A stretch of DNA of 64,000 bases from Rivularia sp. PCC 7116. GTDB taxonomy: Bacteria > Cyanobacteriota > Cyanobacteriia > Cyanobacteriales > Nostocaceae. Positions 36,071 to 43,954 of this stretch are shown piece by piece; position 1 is the first letter of the stretch; each line of letters starts with the position of its first letter. The position numbers and the translations under genes were made by a program. The notes below the pieces were generated by a model that was not told where the DNA came from, did not search any database, and worked only from the letters and a program-made list of their open reading frames with translations. The stretch covers positions 4,154,001-4,218,000 of the forward strand of contig NC_019678.1 in NCBI RefSeq assembly GCF_000316665.1, in the 5' to 3' direction.

Positions 36071-37521
36071 AACTAGCTTCGTTTCGTCTGAGAATTGCTT
36101 TATTCTCTTCAGTTCTTGCTGGTAGTGCTTTGATTGGGTTTGGTGGAATTTCCTGGTTGCAAATTTACAATGCCAACATTAGCCGTTTGGATGCACAAAT
36201 TATTAATCAGTTAATGCGAGGAAATGGTCCACCAAAACGAGATATTACGCAACTTTACCAGAAACAGAGATGGAAATTATACTCCGATTCACTTTCCGAT
36301 GTATTAGGAGCAAATACAAAAATACCTACGGCTCTATTAGTACTTGACAAAGAGGGTAATAAACTTTACCAAACTCAGGAAATCATTTTAGATAGGGATT
36401 TGCATCGTCTGCTTAATAAGCAACTAAAATTAACAAATCCCTCTCCACTAATAACTGCTCGTAATCTATCCAGCAAGGAATTACCTCCTGCCCCACTTCC
36501 CATTCTCTTAACTACAGAATCTACAGAAACAGGAACTTGGCGAATTGGTACGGCTAAATTTCGCAAAATTCAAATAGCAGTTGCTGTTAATTTAGAAGTA
36601 GTTAATCAAGAAATGGCTGCGATTACCAATATTTTCTTGATTTCTATCCCTGGAGTATTGTTATTAATTGCAGTTGGTGGGTGGTTGCTGTCTGGAAGTG
36701 TTTTACGTCCCATAAATCAGTTAACTAGTGAAATTCAACTAGTTAGTGCCAAAGGATTAGATCGAAGAATTCCTCTAGATAAAACAGATGTGGAATTTGT
36801 GGAATTGATTCAAGTATTTAACCAAATGCTCGAACGTTTAGAACGCAGTTTTCATCAAGCTTCTCGTTTCAGTGGTGATGCTGCTCATGAATTAAAAACT
36901 CCATTAACGATTTTGCAAGGAGAATTAGAAAGAACATTACAGCAGGTAACTCACGGAAGTGAAGTACAGCAGCGTTTGAGTTATTTATTGGATGAAGTTC
37001 ACCGTCTGAATGGAATTATCCGCAAATTGTTACTGTTGTCTTTAGCCGATGCCGGAAAATTGAGTCTATACCTGGTGAAGGTGGATATTTCGGAGTTATT
37101 ATTTCAGATGTTAGAAGATATGGAAATGTTAGCTCCTCATCTGAGAGTACAAACTAATATTGCAAAGGGATTAAAAGTTAAAGGTGACAAAGATTTGCTG
37201 ATGCAGGTTTTGCAAAATCTAATTAGTAACGCTATAAAATATAATCTTGCTGACGGTTGGATAAAAGTTGATGCCTTCGCAAATCAAAATTCACTTCAAG
37301 TTACTATTGTTAATGCATCTGAGGGAATAAAAGATGAGAATAGAACTCGAATTTTTGACCGTTTCCATCGAGGAGATCCATCTCGCAACCGTAAAGTAGA
37401 AGGAATTGGATTGGGTTTGAGTCTTGCTCGCGAAATAGTTCGTGCCCATCATGGTGAGTTAATCCTTAATCCAGCTTCGGAAGGAGAGACATCTTTTAGT
37501 CTTTGTTTACCGGTGGTGTGA
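36067..37521 (+). CDS. Membrane sensor histidine kinase (EnvZ/CusS-type)
   Basis: 484 residues. Two membrane helices (about 9-31 and 186-210) enclose a periplasmic sensor of about 150 residues that contains no known sensor motif. Then come a HAMP domain (about 210-262), HisKA with His274 in DAAHELKTPLTILQGELE, and HATPase with NLISNAIKYN, a degenerate G1 region (VNASEGIKDENRTRIFDRFHRG) and GIGLGLSLAREIV. G1 lacks the usual DNGxG (here VNASEG), a common variation in the CusS/RppB type. It overlaps the regulator gene by 4 bp, so the two are translationally coupled. Its 3' end overlaps the convergent LRR gene by 15 bp. Confidence 0.93.
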   Translation: MKLASFRLRIALFSSVLAGSALIGFGGISWLQIYNANISRLDAQIINQLMRGNGPPKRDITQLYQKQRWKLYSDSLSDVLGANTKIPTALLVLDKEGNKLYQTQEIILDRDLHRLLNKQLKLTNPSPLITARNLSSKELPPAPLPILLTTESTETGTWRIGTAKFRKIQIAVAVNLEVVNQEMAAITNIFLISIPGVLLLIAVGGWLLSGSVLRPINQLTSEIQLVSAKGLDRRIPLDKTDVEFVELIQVFNQMLERLERSFHQASRFSGDAAHELKTPLTILQGELERTLQQVTHGSEVQQRLSYLLDEVHRLNGIIRKLLLLSLADAGKLSLYLVKVDISELLFQMLEDMEMLAPHLRVQTNIAKGLKVKGDKDLLMQVLQNLISNAIKYNLADGWIKVDAFANQNSLQVTIVNASEGIKDENRTRIFDRFHRGDPSRNRKVEGIGLGLSLAREIVRAHHGELILNPASEGETSFSLCLPVV

Positions 37522-38772
37522 GGTGAAATAGCAATTGAGTATTTTTTGAGGTTTTTCTTTTAAAATCTCTGGTGGAATTGAAATTGGATTTTTAGATAAA
37601 TCAAGATGTTTCAGCTTTGTAAGTTGTTTTATTTCTATAGGTAAATTACTAATTTTATTTTCGCTCAGAAAAAGATATTCTAAATTCATAAGCTTTTCGA
37701 TTTCTGTTGGTAAAGTAGTTAATTGATTTTCCTGAAGGTTTAGAGTTACTAAATTAGTTAGATGTCCGATTTCTTTTGGTAAATTACTTAAGTGATTTAC
37801 ATTTAAGATAAAATATCGTAAACTAGTCAGTTTTTCAATTTCTGTTGGTAAGCTATTAAGCTTATTCTCGCTGATATCGAGAAGCTCTAAATTAGATAGT
37901 TGACCTATTTCAGGGGTTAAGTTATTTAGTTGATTTTGAATTACATAGAGAGATTTTAAGTTAGTCAATCTAGATATTTCTGCGGGTAACTTAGTAAATT
38001 GATTGGAACATAGATACAACGTTTTTAAATTAATCAATTTGGCTTGCGATAGCGGTAAATCACTCAATTGATTAACAGATAGGTTAAGTTGTTTCAACTT
38101 GCTGAGTTTTCCAAGCTCAGGAGGTAAGCTAGTTAGTTGATTCTCTCCAATTTCTAATAGCTCTAAATTCGCGAGTTGTCCGATTTCTTTTGGTAAAGTT
38201 ATAAGTTTATTGTTTCCTAAATCAACTTTTTGTAAATTGATTAATTTTCCAAACTCTTCTGGTAAGTAAGTTAATTCATTTTCAAGCAAATCTAATTCTT
38301 TCAACTTGCTGAGTTGTCCAAATTCGCAGGGTAAGCTAGTCAGTTGATTTCCTTCTAGACAAAGTTCTTGTAACTTAATGAGTTTTCCAAACTCCGGAGG
38401 TAATTGATTTAATTGATTGTTGCTCAAATCTAGATATTCTAAATTATTTAAATTACCGATTTCTTCAGGTAAATTATTTAAATAATTGTCATCCAGACTG
38501 AGTACCTTTAAATTAGTCAGCTTTGCGATTCCTAATGGAAATGATTTGATTAGATTGTTAGATAAGTCGAGAAGCTTCAATTTCTTGAGTTGCTCAATTT
38601 CTTCTGGTAATTCAGTGAGGTGATTATTTCCTAAATATAGATATTCTAAATTAGGTAGTTTTTTTATTTCCTTTGGTAAAAAGTGTAAGTCTTCACCAGA
38701 AAGGTTTAATGTTGTTAATCCTTCTTTTTCTGTTTGTTCGATTATTTTTAATAGTTCTTCTTCGTTCATCAT
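37507..38772 (-). CDS. Leucine-rich repeat protein (about 16 LRRs)
   Basis: 421 residues. After a short cap (MMNEEELLKIIEQTEKEGL) comes an uninterrupted array of about sixteen 23-residue LRRs with consensus LxxLxLxxNxLxxLPxEIxxL (bacterial LPxEIGxL type). No signal peptide, kinase, GTPase or C-terminal domain is seen, so it is probably a cytosolic protein-binding scaffold. Its tail (PISIPPEILKEKPQKILNCY) matches the end of the neighbour at 38823, so the pair arose by duplication, the arrays then growing or shrinking. Similar arrays precede Roc/COR GTPase domains in other cyanobacterial proteins; those domains are absent here. The 3' end overlaps the kinase gene by 15 bp in convergent orientation. 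Confidence 0.88.
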   Translation of the reverse strand: MMNEEELLKIIEQTEKEGLTTLNLSGEDLHFLPKEIKKLPNLEYLYLGNNHLTELPEEIEQLKKLKLLDLSNNLIKSFPLGIAKLTNLKVLSLDDNYLNNLPEEIGNLNNLEYLDLSNNQLNQLPPEFGKLIKLQELCLEGNQLTSLPCEFGQLSKLKELDLLENELTYLPEEFGKLINLQKVDLGNNKLITLPKEIGQLANLELLEIGENQLTSLPPELGKLSKLKQLNLSVNQLSDLPLSQAKLINLKTLYLCSNQFTKLPAEISRLTNLKSLYVIQNQLNNLTPEIGQLSNLELLDISENKLNSLPTEIEKLTSLRYFILNVNHLSNLPKEIGHLTNLVTLNLQENQLTTLPTEIEKLMNLEYLFLSENKISNLPIEIKQLTKLKHLDLSKNPISIPPEILKEKPQKILNCYFTSHHR

Positions 38773-38822
38773 TCATAAGTTATCTATAGTGTAATATGTT
38801 AATTTAGTAATCTTAATTTCAA

Positions 38823-39473
38823 TTAATTCGAGCCATGATTTTGTAATTTGAAATAAAAATTAATAATTTGCTTGGGACTCTTCTTTAATACCCCTAGTGG
38901 AATAGATATTGGGTTTTTAGATAATTCTATCTCTATAAGTCCGGTAAGTTTTTTTATTTCCACAGGTAAACTAGTAAGTTGATTTCCGCCGAGGTAGAGG
39001 GTGTGTAATCTAGTCAGTTGACCAATATCTGAAGGTAATTCATTTAATTGATTTCCGCTGAGATAAAGAGATTTTAACCGAGTCAGTTGACCAATTTCTC
39101 TGGGTAATTCACTTAGATGATTACTTTCTAAATCAAGACACTGTAAATTATTAATTTTTCCAATTTCTGGAGGTAAGCTATTGATTTGATTTTCTTCCAG
39201 GTCAAGTTCTTCTAAATTAATAAGTTTACCAATTTCTGATGGTAAGCTACTTAATTTATTGCGACTTAAACAGAGATATTCTAGATTAGTTAGATTTCCG
39301 ATTTCTCTAGGTAAAGTAATCAGTTGATTTTCATCTAAATTAAGTACTTTTAAATTAGTGAGTTGACCGATTTCTTTCGGTAACAGCTTTATGCTTTGAC
39401 GGGCAAGGTTTAATGTTTTTAATCCTTCTCTTGCTGCTTGTTCAATTTGCTCTAGTAATTCTTCTTCAGTCAT
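38823..39473 (-). CDS. Leucine-rich repeat protein (about 7 LRRs)
   Basis: 216 residues. Same architecture as the gene downstream: cap MTEEELLEQIEQAAREGLKTL, then seven 23-residue repeats (LPxEIGxLxNLxxLxLxxNQL), then tail NPISIPLGVLKKSPKQIINFY. It is 50 bp upstream of the larger LRR gene on the same strand and is probably co-transcribed with it. The shared cap and tail with a different repeat number point to tandem duplication followed by unequal exchange between repeats. No catalytic domain; the binding partner is unknown. Confidence 0.88.
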   Translation of the reverse strand: MTEEELLEQIEQAAREGLKTLNLARQSIKLLPKEIGQLTNLKVLNLDENQLITLPREIGNLTNLEYLCLSRNKLSSLPSEIGKLINLEELDLEENQINSLPPEIGKINNLQCLDLESNHLSELPREIGQLTRLKSLYLSGNQLNELPSDIGQLTRLHTLYLGGNQLTSLPVEIKKLTGLIEIELSKNPISIPLGVLKKSPKQIINFYFKLQNHGSN

Positions 39474-39490
39474 CAGCCAGCATTCTAGTA

Positions 39491-39558
39491 GTAGGTTGGG
39501 TTAGACGCACGAATAATATAGTTTTAACCCGAAATTAATATTGCGTCGTAACCCAACA
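39491..39558. repeat. TTGGGTTAGACGCACGA repeat family
   Basis: GGTTGGGTTAGACGCACGAA (from about 39494) and TTGCGTCGTAACCCAAC at the end form inverted ends. Related copies lie at 39721-39794 (TGTTGGGTTACGACACGATA...TCGTGTCTAACCCAAC) and 39856-39924 (same start, end TCGTATCTAACCAAACC). Three copies in 430 bp fill much of the gap 39474-39976. Confidence 0.7.
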
Positions 39559-39576
39559 TCTTGATTGTAGGTATTT

Positions 39577-39695
39577 ATATCATTTCTTTATAAAGATGCG
39601 CCGAATTAAGCCTACGCAGGTAGGCTTTGTATCAGTAGCTCCACTCTTTCAGAGTGAGAGCGATTGAGCGCAGCCTCATACAGAATTGGTATTAG
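39577..39695. repeat. TATACCAATTCTG repeat family, reverse copy
   Basis: Starts ATCATTTCTTTATAAAGATG and ends CATACAGAATTGGTATTA. It is the reverse complement of the element at 52267-52386 (about 120 bp) with the same internal dyads (GCCTACGCAGGTAGGC and ACTCTTTCAGAGTGAG here). It is flanked by two TTGGGTTA-family repeats. Confidence 0.75.
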
Positions 39696-39720
39696 CAATA
39701 TCTTTTTTTCAAGATATTAA

Positions 39721-39924
39721 TGTTGGGTTACGACACGATATAAAAGATTCTGTGTGTTTTTCAAATTCAGTTTCGTGTCTAACCCAACCTACAATACCTC
39801 TTCACTTCTTTTCTCTGCGCTCTTTGCGTATTCTGCGGTTTAATTAATATCAAAATGTTGGGTTACGACACGATATTATAAGTTATCCGTGTTTATTCAT
39901 TTCTTTTCGTATCTAACCAAACCT
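39721..39924. repeat. Two further TTGGGTTACGACACGATA repeats
   Basis: Copies at 39721-39794 and 39856-39924 begin TGTTGGGTTACGACACGATA and end in TAACCcAACCTA-like inverted ends. Between them is a degenerate CTTCTTTTCTCTGCGCTC stretch. No coding frame. Confidence 0.65.
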
Positions 39925-39976
39925 AAAAGACTACAATCCTAAATTAGTTAATATTGCTTTACATTTAATCAGATAA

Positions 39977-40927
39977 ATGGAGAATTTACCCATGCAAATC
40001 AAAATTCGGAATTTGCAAGAAGTTGAAATCCCTGAAGCCGATCGGATTTTTCGATTAGCATTTGGTACCTTTATTGGACTACCCAATCCGTTAGAAATAT
40101 TCGGTGATGCAGATTTTATTACTTATCGGTGGAAAACAGATCCGAGTGCAGCATTTGCAGCGGAAATTAATGGTAAATTAGTCGGTACAAATATTGCTTG
40201 TCGTTGGGGAAATGTAGGATTTTTTGGTCCTTTAAGCGTTCATCCCGACTATTGGAATCAAGGTGTTGCTCAAAAGTTGATTGCTGCTGTGATGTCAAAA
40301 TTTGAGCAATGGGATGTTAAACAAGCTAATTTATTTACTTTTGCTGATAGTTCTAAACATCATGTACTTTACCAAAAATTTGGTTTTTACCCTCGTTTCC
40401 TAACTTTTTTTATGGCGAAGTCCATACAGAAAACATCAGAAGAATCAGCATCGGGATATTCGCAGTTACAACCAGAATTACGTCGTCAATCTTTAGATGC
40501 TTGCTTTGAAATTACTAATGAAATTTATCCTGGTTTGGATGTTTCTTCAGAAATCATTGCTGTTTACGAACACAATTTAGGTGACACGGTTTTGCTTTGG
40601 GAGGATAATCAACTAATTGGATTTGCTGTTTGTCATTGCGGTGCGAATACAGAAGCTGGCAGCAATGACTGTTATATAAAATTCGCAGCAGTAAAACCAG
40701 GAATTAACGTCGCAGCAAACTTTGAAAAATTACTAAAATCTTGCGAATATTTTACCGAAAATCAAGGATTAAATCGCTTAGTTGCAGCAGTTAACATCAG
40801 TCACGAGCAAGCGTACAAAATTTTGTTTGCACGACAATTTAGAACAGAAAGTATCGGTGTTACTATGCATAACCCAAGTCCGGAATACAACAAGGTTGAT
40901 GTTTTTGTCTTAGATAATTGGCGTTAG
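39977..40927 (+). CDS. GNAT-family N-acetyltransferase
   Basis: 316 residues. The N-terminal half (about 8-150) is a GNAT domain: VGTNIACRWGNVGFFGPLSVHPDYWNQGVAQKLI contains the V/I beta-strand and the Q/RxxGxG/A acetyl-CoA pyrophosphate loop (here NQGVAQ), followed by ANLFTFADSSKHHVLYQKFGFYPR, the usual end of the fold. The C-terminal half (about 160-315) looks like a second, weaker GNAT-like domain (LIGFAVCHCG, YIKFAAVKPG) with a degenerate CoA site, as in two-domain members. ATG 39977 is used; ATG 39992 (MQIKIRNL) is possible because GGAG lies ten bases before it. The substrate is unknown. Confidence 0.83.
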   Translation: MENLPMQIKIRNLQEVEIPEADRIFRLAFGTFIGLPNPLEIFGDADFITYRWKTDPSAAFAAEINGKLVGTNIACRWGNVGFFGPLSVHPDYWNQGVAQKLIAAVMSKFEQWDVKQANLFTFADSSKHHVLYQKFGFYPRFLTFFMAKSIQKTSEESASGYSQLQPELRRQSLDACFEITNEIYPGLDVSSEIIAVYEHNLGDTVLLWEDNQLIGFAVCHCGANTEAGSNDCYIKFAAVKPGINVAANFEKLLKSCEYFTENQGLNRLVAAVNISHEQAYKILFARQFRTESIGVTMHNPSPEYNKVDVFVLDNWR

Positions 40928-41435
40928 GATTTAATACAACATATCGCCTCTTGATTTTTTATTAACTGCTGAGAAACTCCCCTTGGCGATCGCCGGACAT
41001 CTTCGTCAGAAGATACCCCAAAGGCTGATTGCAGATTGCTTTTGGTTAATTCTTTTACTTCATGTCCAGAGTTTAGGCTACCCAATCCATAGTTATGCTT
41101 TTAACATTTATTCTTCAAACACAAAATTTAATCTTCACTAAATCTTCACATAATATTAGTCTTGCTTAAATAAAAATACATAAATTCAACCTATGTCTAA
41201 TTATAAATTACTTAAGTGATAATACTCAATATTTATTCTTTTTGCGTAAAAAATAATCAACCGAATTTAGTACCGCAGCTTGTTCGTTAATTGCTTGCGT
41301 TACGGCTCAGCTTTGAGAATATATTCTTCCCCCAAATGAGGGTGAATCAATTGGTTAACCGCTCTTAAGACGCTACAAAACCGGCGTTGATTTTAACAAT
41401 CAAGCCGGAGTCCTATAATTATCAGATATCAGCAG
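40928..41435. other. Upstream region of the tyrosinase gene with a stem-loop
   Basis: 508 bases without a gene. A stem-loop CCGGCGTTGATT-N5-AATCAAGCCGG (41381-41407) ends 28 bp before the tyrosinase ATG, where it would lie in the 5' leader of the mRNA; it is not followed by a T-run. A HIP1 site lies at about 40987. Around 41290-41330 are GC-rich words (TTGCTTGCGTTACGGCTCAGC) like those of the repeats at 27535. The leader hairpin could affect translation or mRNA stability. Confidence 0.5.
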
Positions 41436-42779
41436 ATGAAGCATTTACCAAAAATCCTCGCCAAAATGACTGTCGGTATGGCTATTGTCTTCAGCATCTC
41501 GCAAGCTCCAGCAATAGCTGCATCTTTGGTGAGAAAGAACGTTATTGATTTGACTCCACAGGAAAAAGCAGATTTTGTGGATGCAATTAAAACATTAAAA
41601 ACAACACCTGGTACTAACGATAATCAAGTCAGCATCTATGATGAGATTGTTGCCATCCATACTGGTGCAATGGCATTTACACCAAAGCAATTGGGTGGTT
41701 TAGTTACACTTCCTCAAGATACGCCAGCCACAGGGCAGCAGGCTGGAGTTGATGCGGCTCATGGAAATTCGGCATTTCTACCTTGGCATCGTGAATATTT
41801 GAACCGATTTGAAAAAGCTTTACAGTCGGTTAATCCTAACGTCACTATTCCCTATTGGGATTGGACAGATCCCAGATCCGTTGATGCGATTTTCCAGCCA
41901 GACTTTTTAGGTACTAATGGCTCGGGGCAGCCAAGAGAGATTCGAGGTAGAGATGAACTGTTAGAAGGTGGTCCTTTGCAGTCAGGTAATTTTTCTGCTG
42001 CTGATGGCTGGAATCTGATTCCAGATTTACACACTAACGTTGTAACCGGGGAAACCTTAGGAAGCTCTATTGTTCGCTATCTACCACCTGACTCTAATCC
42101 CCCCGAGCAGCAATTACCTCTAGATAATGCTCGAATAGATAGACTTCTTCAATCTGACAACTATAATAGGTTCCGCCTTGCTTTAGAAGGACGGACTTTT
42201 ATTGATGAAAACGGCAACGAGCAAATCTGTACATTGCCCTGTACTCATAACCTTATTCATGCATTAGTTGGTGGTGGATTCGTCGATCAACCACCCGATT
42301 TATCTGACCTAAATCCACCGGCAGAACCACCCCCACTGGAAATAGTTGGTACTATGAACAACGTTCCAGGCTCTCCTAATGACCCAGTTTTCTGGCTGCA
42401 TCATAGTAACGTAGAACGTCTTTGGGCAGAATGGCAAAACAACGGTCGCCAAGGTAGCGAATTTTATGCTGAACTAGGTACGCAACCTCAAGGACACGAT
42501 CTTAATGATAGGATGTGGCCTTGGGATGGCGGTGCTTCCATACCAGGCTCGGTTAGTGATATAGATATAACACCCTATTTACCATCGATTGCACCGGAGG
42601 ATATTGTTAAAGTTTCCGATACTTTGAATCTTAGTGATTATCACTACACTTATGACACCATTGTAAACAAAGGTCAGGTAATAAAAGTTCCGGAAACTAA
42701 TTCGATATTTGGTTTATTCGGTTTGGGTGTTGTGGGTGCTATTTGTCTGCGTCGGCGTAAAGGTTTTTTTGGTAGCTAG
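41436..42779 (+). CDS. Secreted tyrosinase with PEP-CTERM tail
   Basis: 447 residues, a type 3 copper oxidase. A signal peptide covers about 1-31 (MAIVFSISQAPAIAA). CuA ligands fit His75 (VAIHTGAM), His109 (AAHGNSAFLPW) and His118 (PWHREYLNRFE); PYWDWTDP follows. CuB fits His271 and His275 (CTHNLIHALVGG) and His322/His323 (DPVFWLHHSNVERLWAEW). All six ligand positions are occupied. The last 30 residues (VPETNSIFGLFGLGVVGAIC, then LRRRK) form a PEP-CTERM sorting tail: VPE motif, hydrophobic helix, basic end. The mature enzyme is therefore exported and probably processed by an exosortase into the cell-surface or extracellular matrix. It could oxidise phenols to quinones or melanin-like pigments. 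It stands alone with a hairpin in its leader. Confidence 0.93.
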   Translation: MKHLPKILAKMTVGMAIVFSISQAPAIAASLVRKNVIDLTPQEKADFVDAIKTLKTTPGTNDNQVSIYDEIVAIHTGAMAFTPKQLGGLVTLPQDTPATGQQAGVDAAHGNSAFLPWHREYLNRFEKALQSVNPNVTIPYWDWTDPRSVDAIFQPDFLGTNGSGQPREIRGRDELLEGGPLQSGNFSAADGWNLIPDLHTNVVTGETLGSSIVRYLPPDSNPPEQQLPLDNARIDRLLQSDNYNRFRLALEGRTFIDENGNEQICTLPCTHNLIHALVGGGFVDQPPDLSDLNPPAEPPPLEIVGTMNNVPGSPNDPVFWLHHSNVERLWAEWQNNGRQGSEFYAELGTQPQGHDLNDRMWPWDGGASIPGSVSDIDITPYLPSIAPEDIVKVSDTLNLSDYHYTYDTIVNKGQVIKVPETNSIFGLFGLGVVGAICLRRRKGFFGS

Positions 42780-42829
42780 CTGTACCAAAAGATTGAAAAC
42801 CAATTCATAAATGAAAGAAAGATACCCCA

Positions 42830-42899
42830 AATTTAGCCCATCTTAACGGTGGGCTTTGTTGGAGTAACCCCACTCTTCTAGAGTCAGGACATTTAGCTA
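42830..42899. repeat. Fragment of the CCCACTCT/AGAGTGGGG repeat
   Basis: AGCCCA-N9-TGGGCT (42835-42855), then CCCCACTCTTCTAGAGT, as in the right and left dyads of the element at 52267-52386. It lies between the convergent tyrosinase and methyltransferase genes and could act as a bidirectional terminator. Confidence 0.6.
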
Positions 42900-42911
42900 A
42901 TTCGTATTTGA

Positions 42912-43673
42912 TTATTTTTCTGCGATTACTAGCATTTCAAAGTCTTTGGTTGATAATTTATCCCCTCGACTAAAAGCACCAAGTTTAGCGCCAAAAATAT
43001 CCACGGGTTGAAAATTTAGCGTTTTTAATAGCCAAGTTATTTCGGATGGTACATAATATCTTTCGACAGATTGAATTTCTTTTTGATTTCCCAAATCATC
43101 TTCGATACATATCTTACTGACATCTCGAAAAGTCATTAAATCGAATGAATTATTGTCGTATGTCGCATTTCCAGATTCCGCTTCTGAATTGAGGAATTCT
43201 TTGACGGAATTAAATAGAGGAAATAAACCGTTCAAGGTAGTAAAAATGAATTTTCCTTTTGATTTTAAGGCATTAGCGGCATTCTGCAAGATTTGGAAAT
43301 TCATCTCGTCGGTTTCCATTAAAGAAAATCCACCTTCACATAGCATAATTACCAAATCAAATTGATCTAAATAAGGAATTTTTCTGGCATCATGTTTTTC
43401 AAATTTGACTTCTACGTCTTCTTCGCCTGCCTTTTGCTTTGCCCTTCTTAACATAGATTCAGATAAATCAATCCCAATAACCTTATATCCTCTTTTGGCT
43501 AATTCAATCGAATGTCTACCAGTACCACAGCCGATATCAAGAATTTTTGCTTCTTTGTTATATTCAATTTCTTTTTCAATAAAGTCGCACTCTCCAATGG
43601 TTCCTTGAGTGAAACTTTCTTTATCGTATTTAACTGCGTAATTTTCAAACAATTCTTCATACCACTGTTTCAT
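42912..43673 (-). CDS. Class I SAM-dependent methyltransferase
   Basis: 253 residues. AKILDIGCGTGRHSIELAKRGYKVIGIDLS (about 38-67) is motif I and the acidic end of strand 2 that binds SAM. FDLVIMLCEGGFSLME is motif II/III, and the adjoining helices fit the Rossmann-like methyltransferase fold (Methyltransf_25 style). The C-terminal part (YYVPSEITWLLKTLNFQPVDIFG) is typical of small-molecule methyltransferases. AAGGAGA seven bases before the ATG supports the start. No partner gene reveals the substrate. Confidence 0.88.
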   Translation of the reverse strand: MKQWYEELFENYAVKYDKESFTQGTIGECDFIEKEIEYNKEAKILDIGCGTGRHSIELAKRGYKVIGIDLSESMLRRAKQKAGEEDVEVKFEKHDARKIPYLDQFDLVIMLCEGGFSLMETDEMNFQILQNAANALKSKGKFIFTTLNGLFPLFNSVKEFLNSEAESGNATYDNNSFDLMTFRDVSKICIEDDLGNQKEIQSVERYYVPSEITWLLKTLNFQPVDIFGAKLGAFSRGDKLSTKDFEMLVIAEK

Positions 43674-43689
43674 ATTTATTCTCCTTTTC

Positions 43690-43892
43690 TCATCTCAGGG
43701 AACGAGCGCATCTATACGTTGTTTTTATCTCAAAATCTTGGCTTACCACAGGATATTTCAGATTCTCGTTATCTTTCAAACTCCTAAACCTGTCTAACAC
43801 AACCTACAATACTCCGGAAATGGTGCGTTACGGCATTATTAAGATAGTAATGTAGACCGGAAATACATTGAAGCTGTAACACACCCTACAAA
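43690..43892. repeat. Degenerate dispersed repeats
   Basis: Between the methyltransferase and murD are an AACCTGTCTAACACAACCTACAA end like that of the repeats near 39.7 kb (about 43775-43808) and a stretch GTGCGTTACGGCATT...GCTGTAACACACCCTACAA (about 43821-43890) like the core of the AGGACTTACGCA element. No gene is seen. Confidence 0.45.
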
Positions 43893-43894
43893 AC

Positions 43895-43930
43895 AATAAA
43901 AAACCCGGCTTTACCAAAAAAACCGGGTTG
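43895..43930 (-). terminator. Rho-independent terminator of murD
   Basis: On the minus strand AACCCGG (43929-43923) pairs with CCGGGTT (43908-43902), and TTTTTATTGT follows. It is 25 bp after the murD stop codon. Confidence 0.85.
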
Positions 43931-43954
43931 ATAAATCATCAAAAATTACTTAAT

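Noticed and set aside
37507-39473. Regular 69-bp DNA repeats that could look like a CRISPR or satellite array
   Set aside because: They code for in-frame leucine-rich repeats; the units vary at the DNA level and have no spacers.
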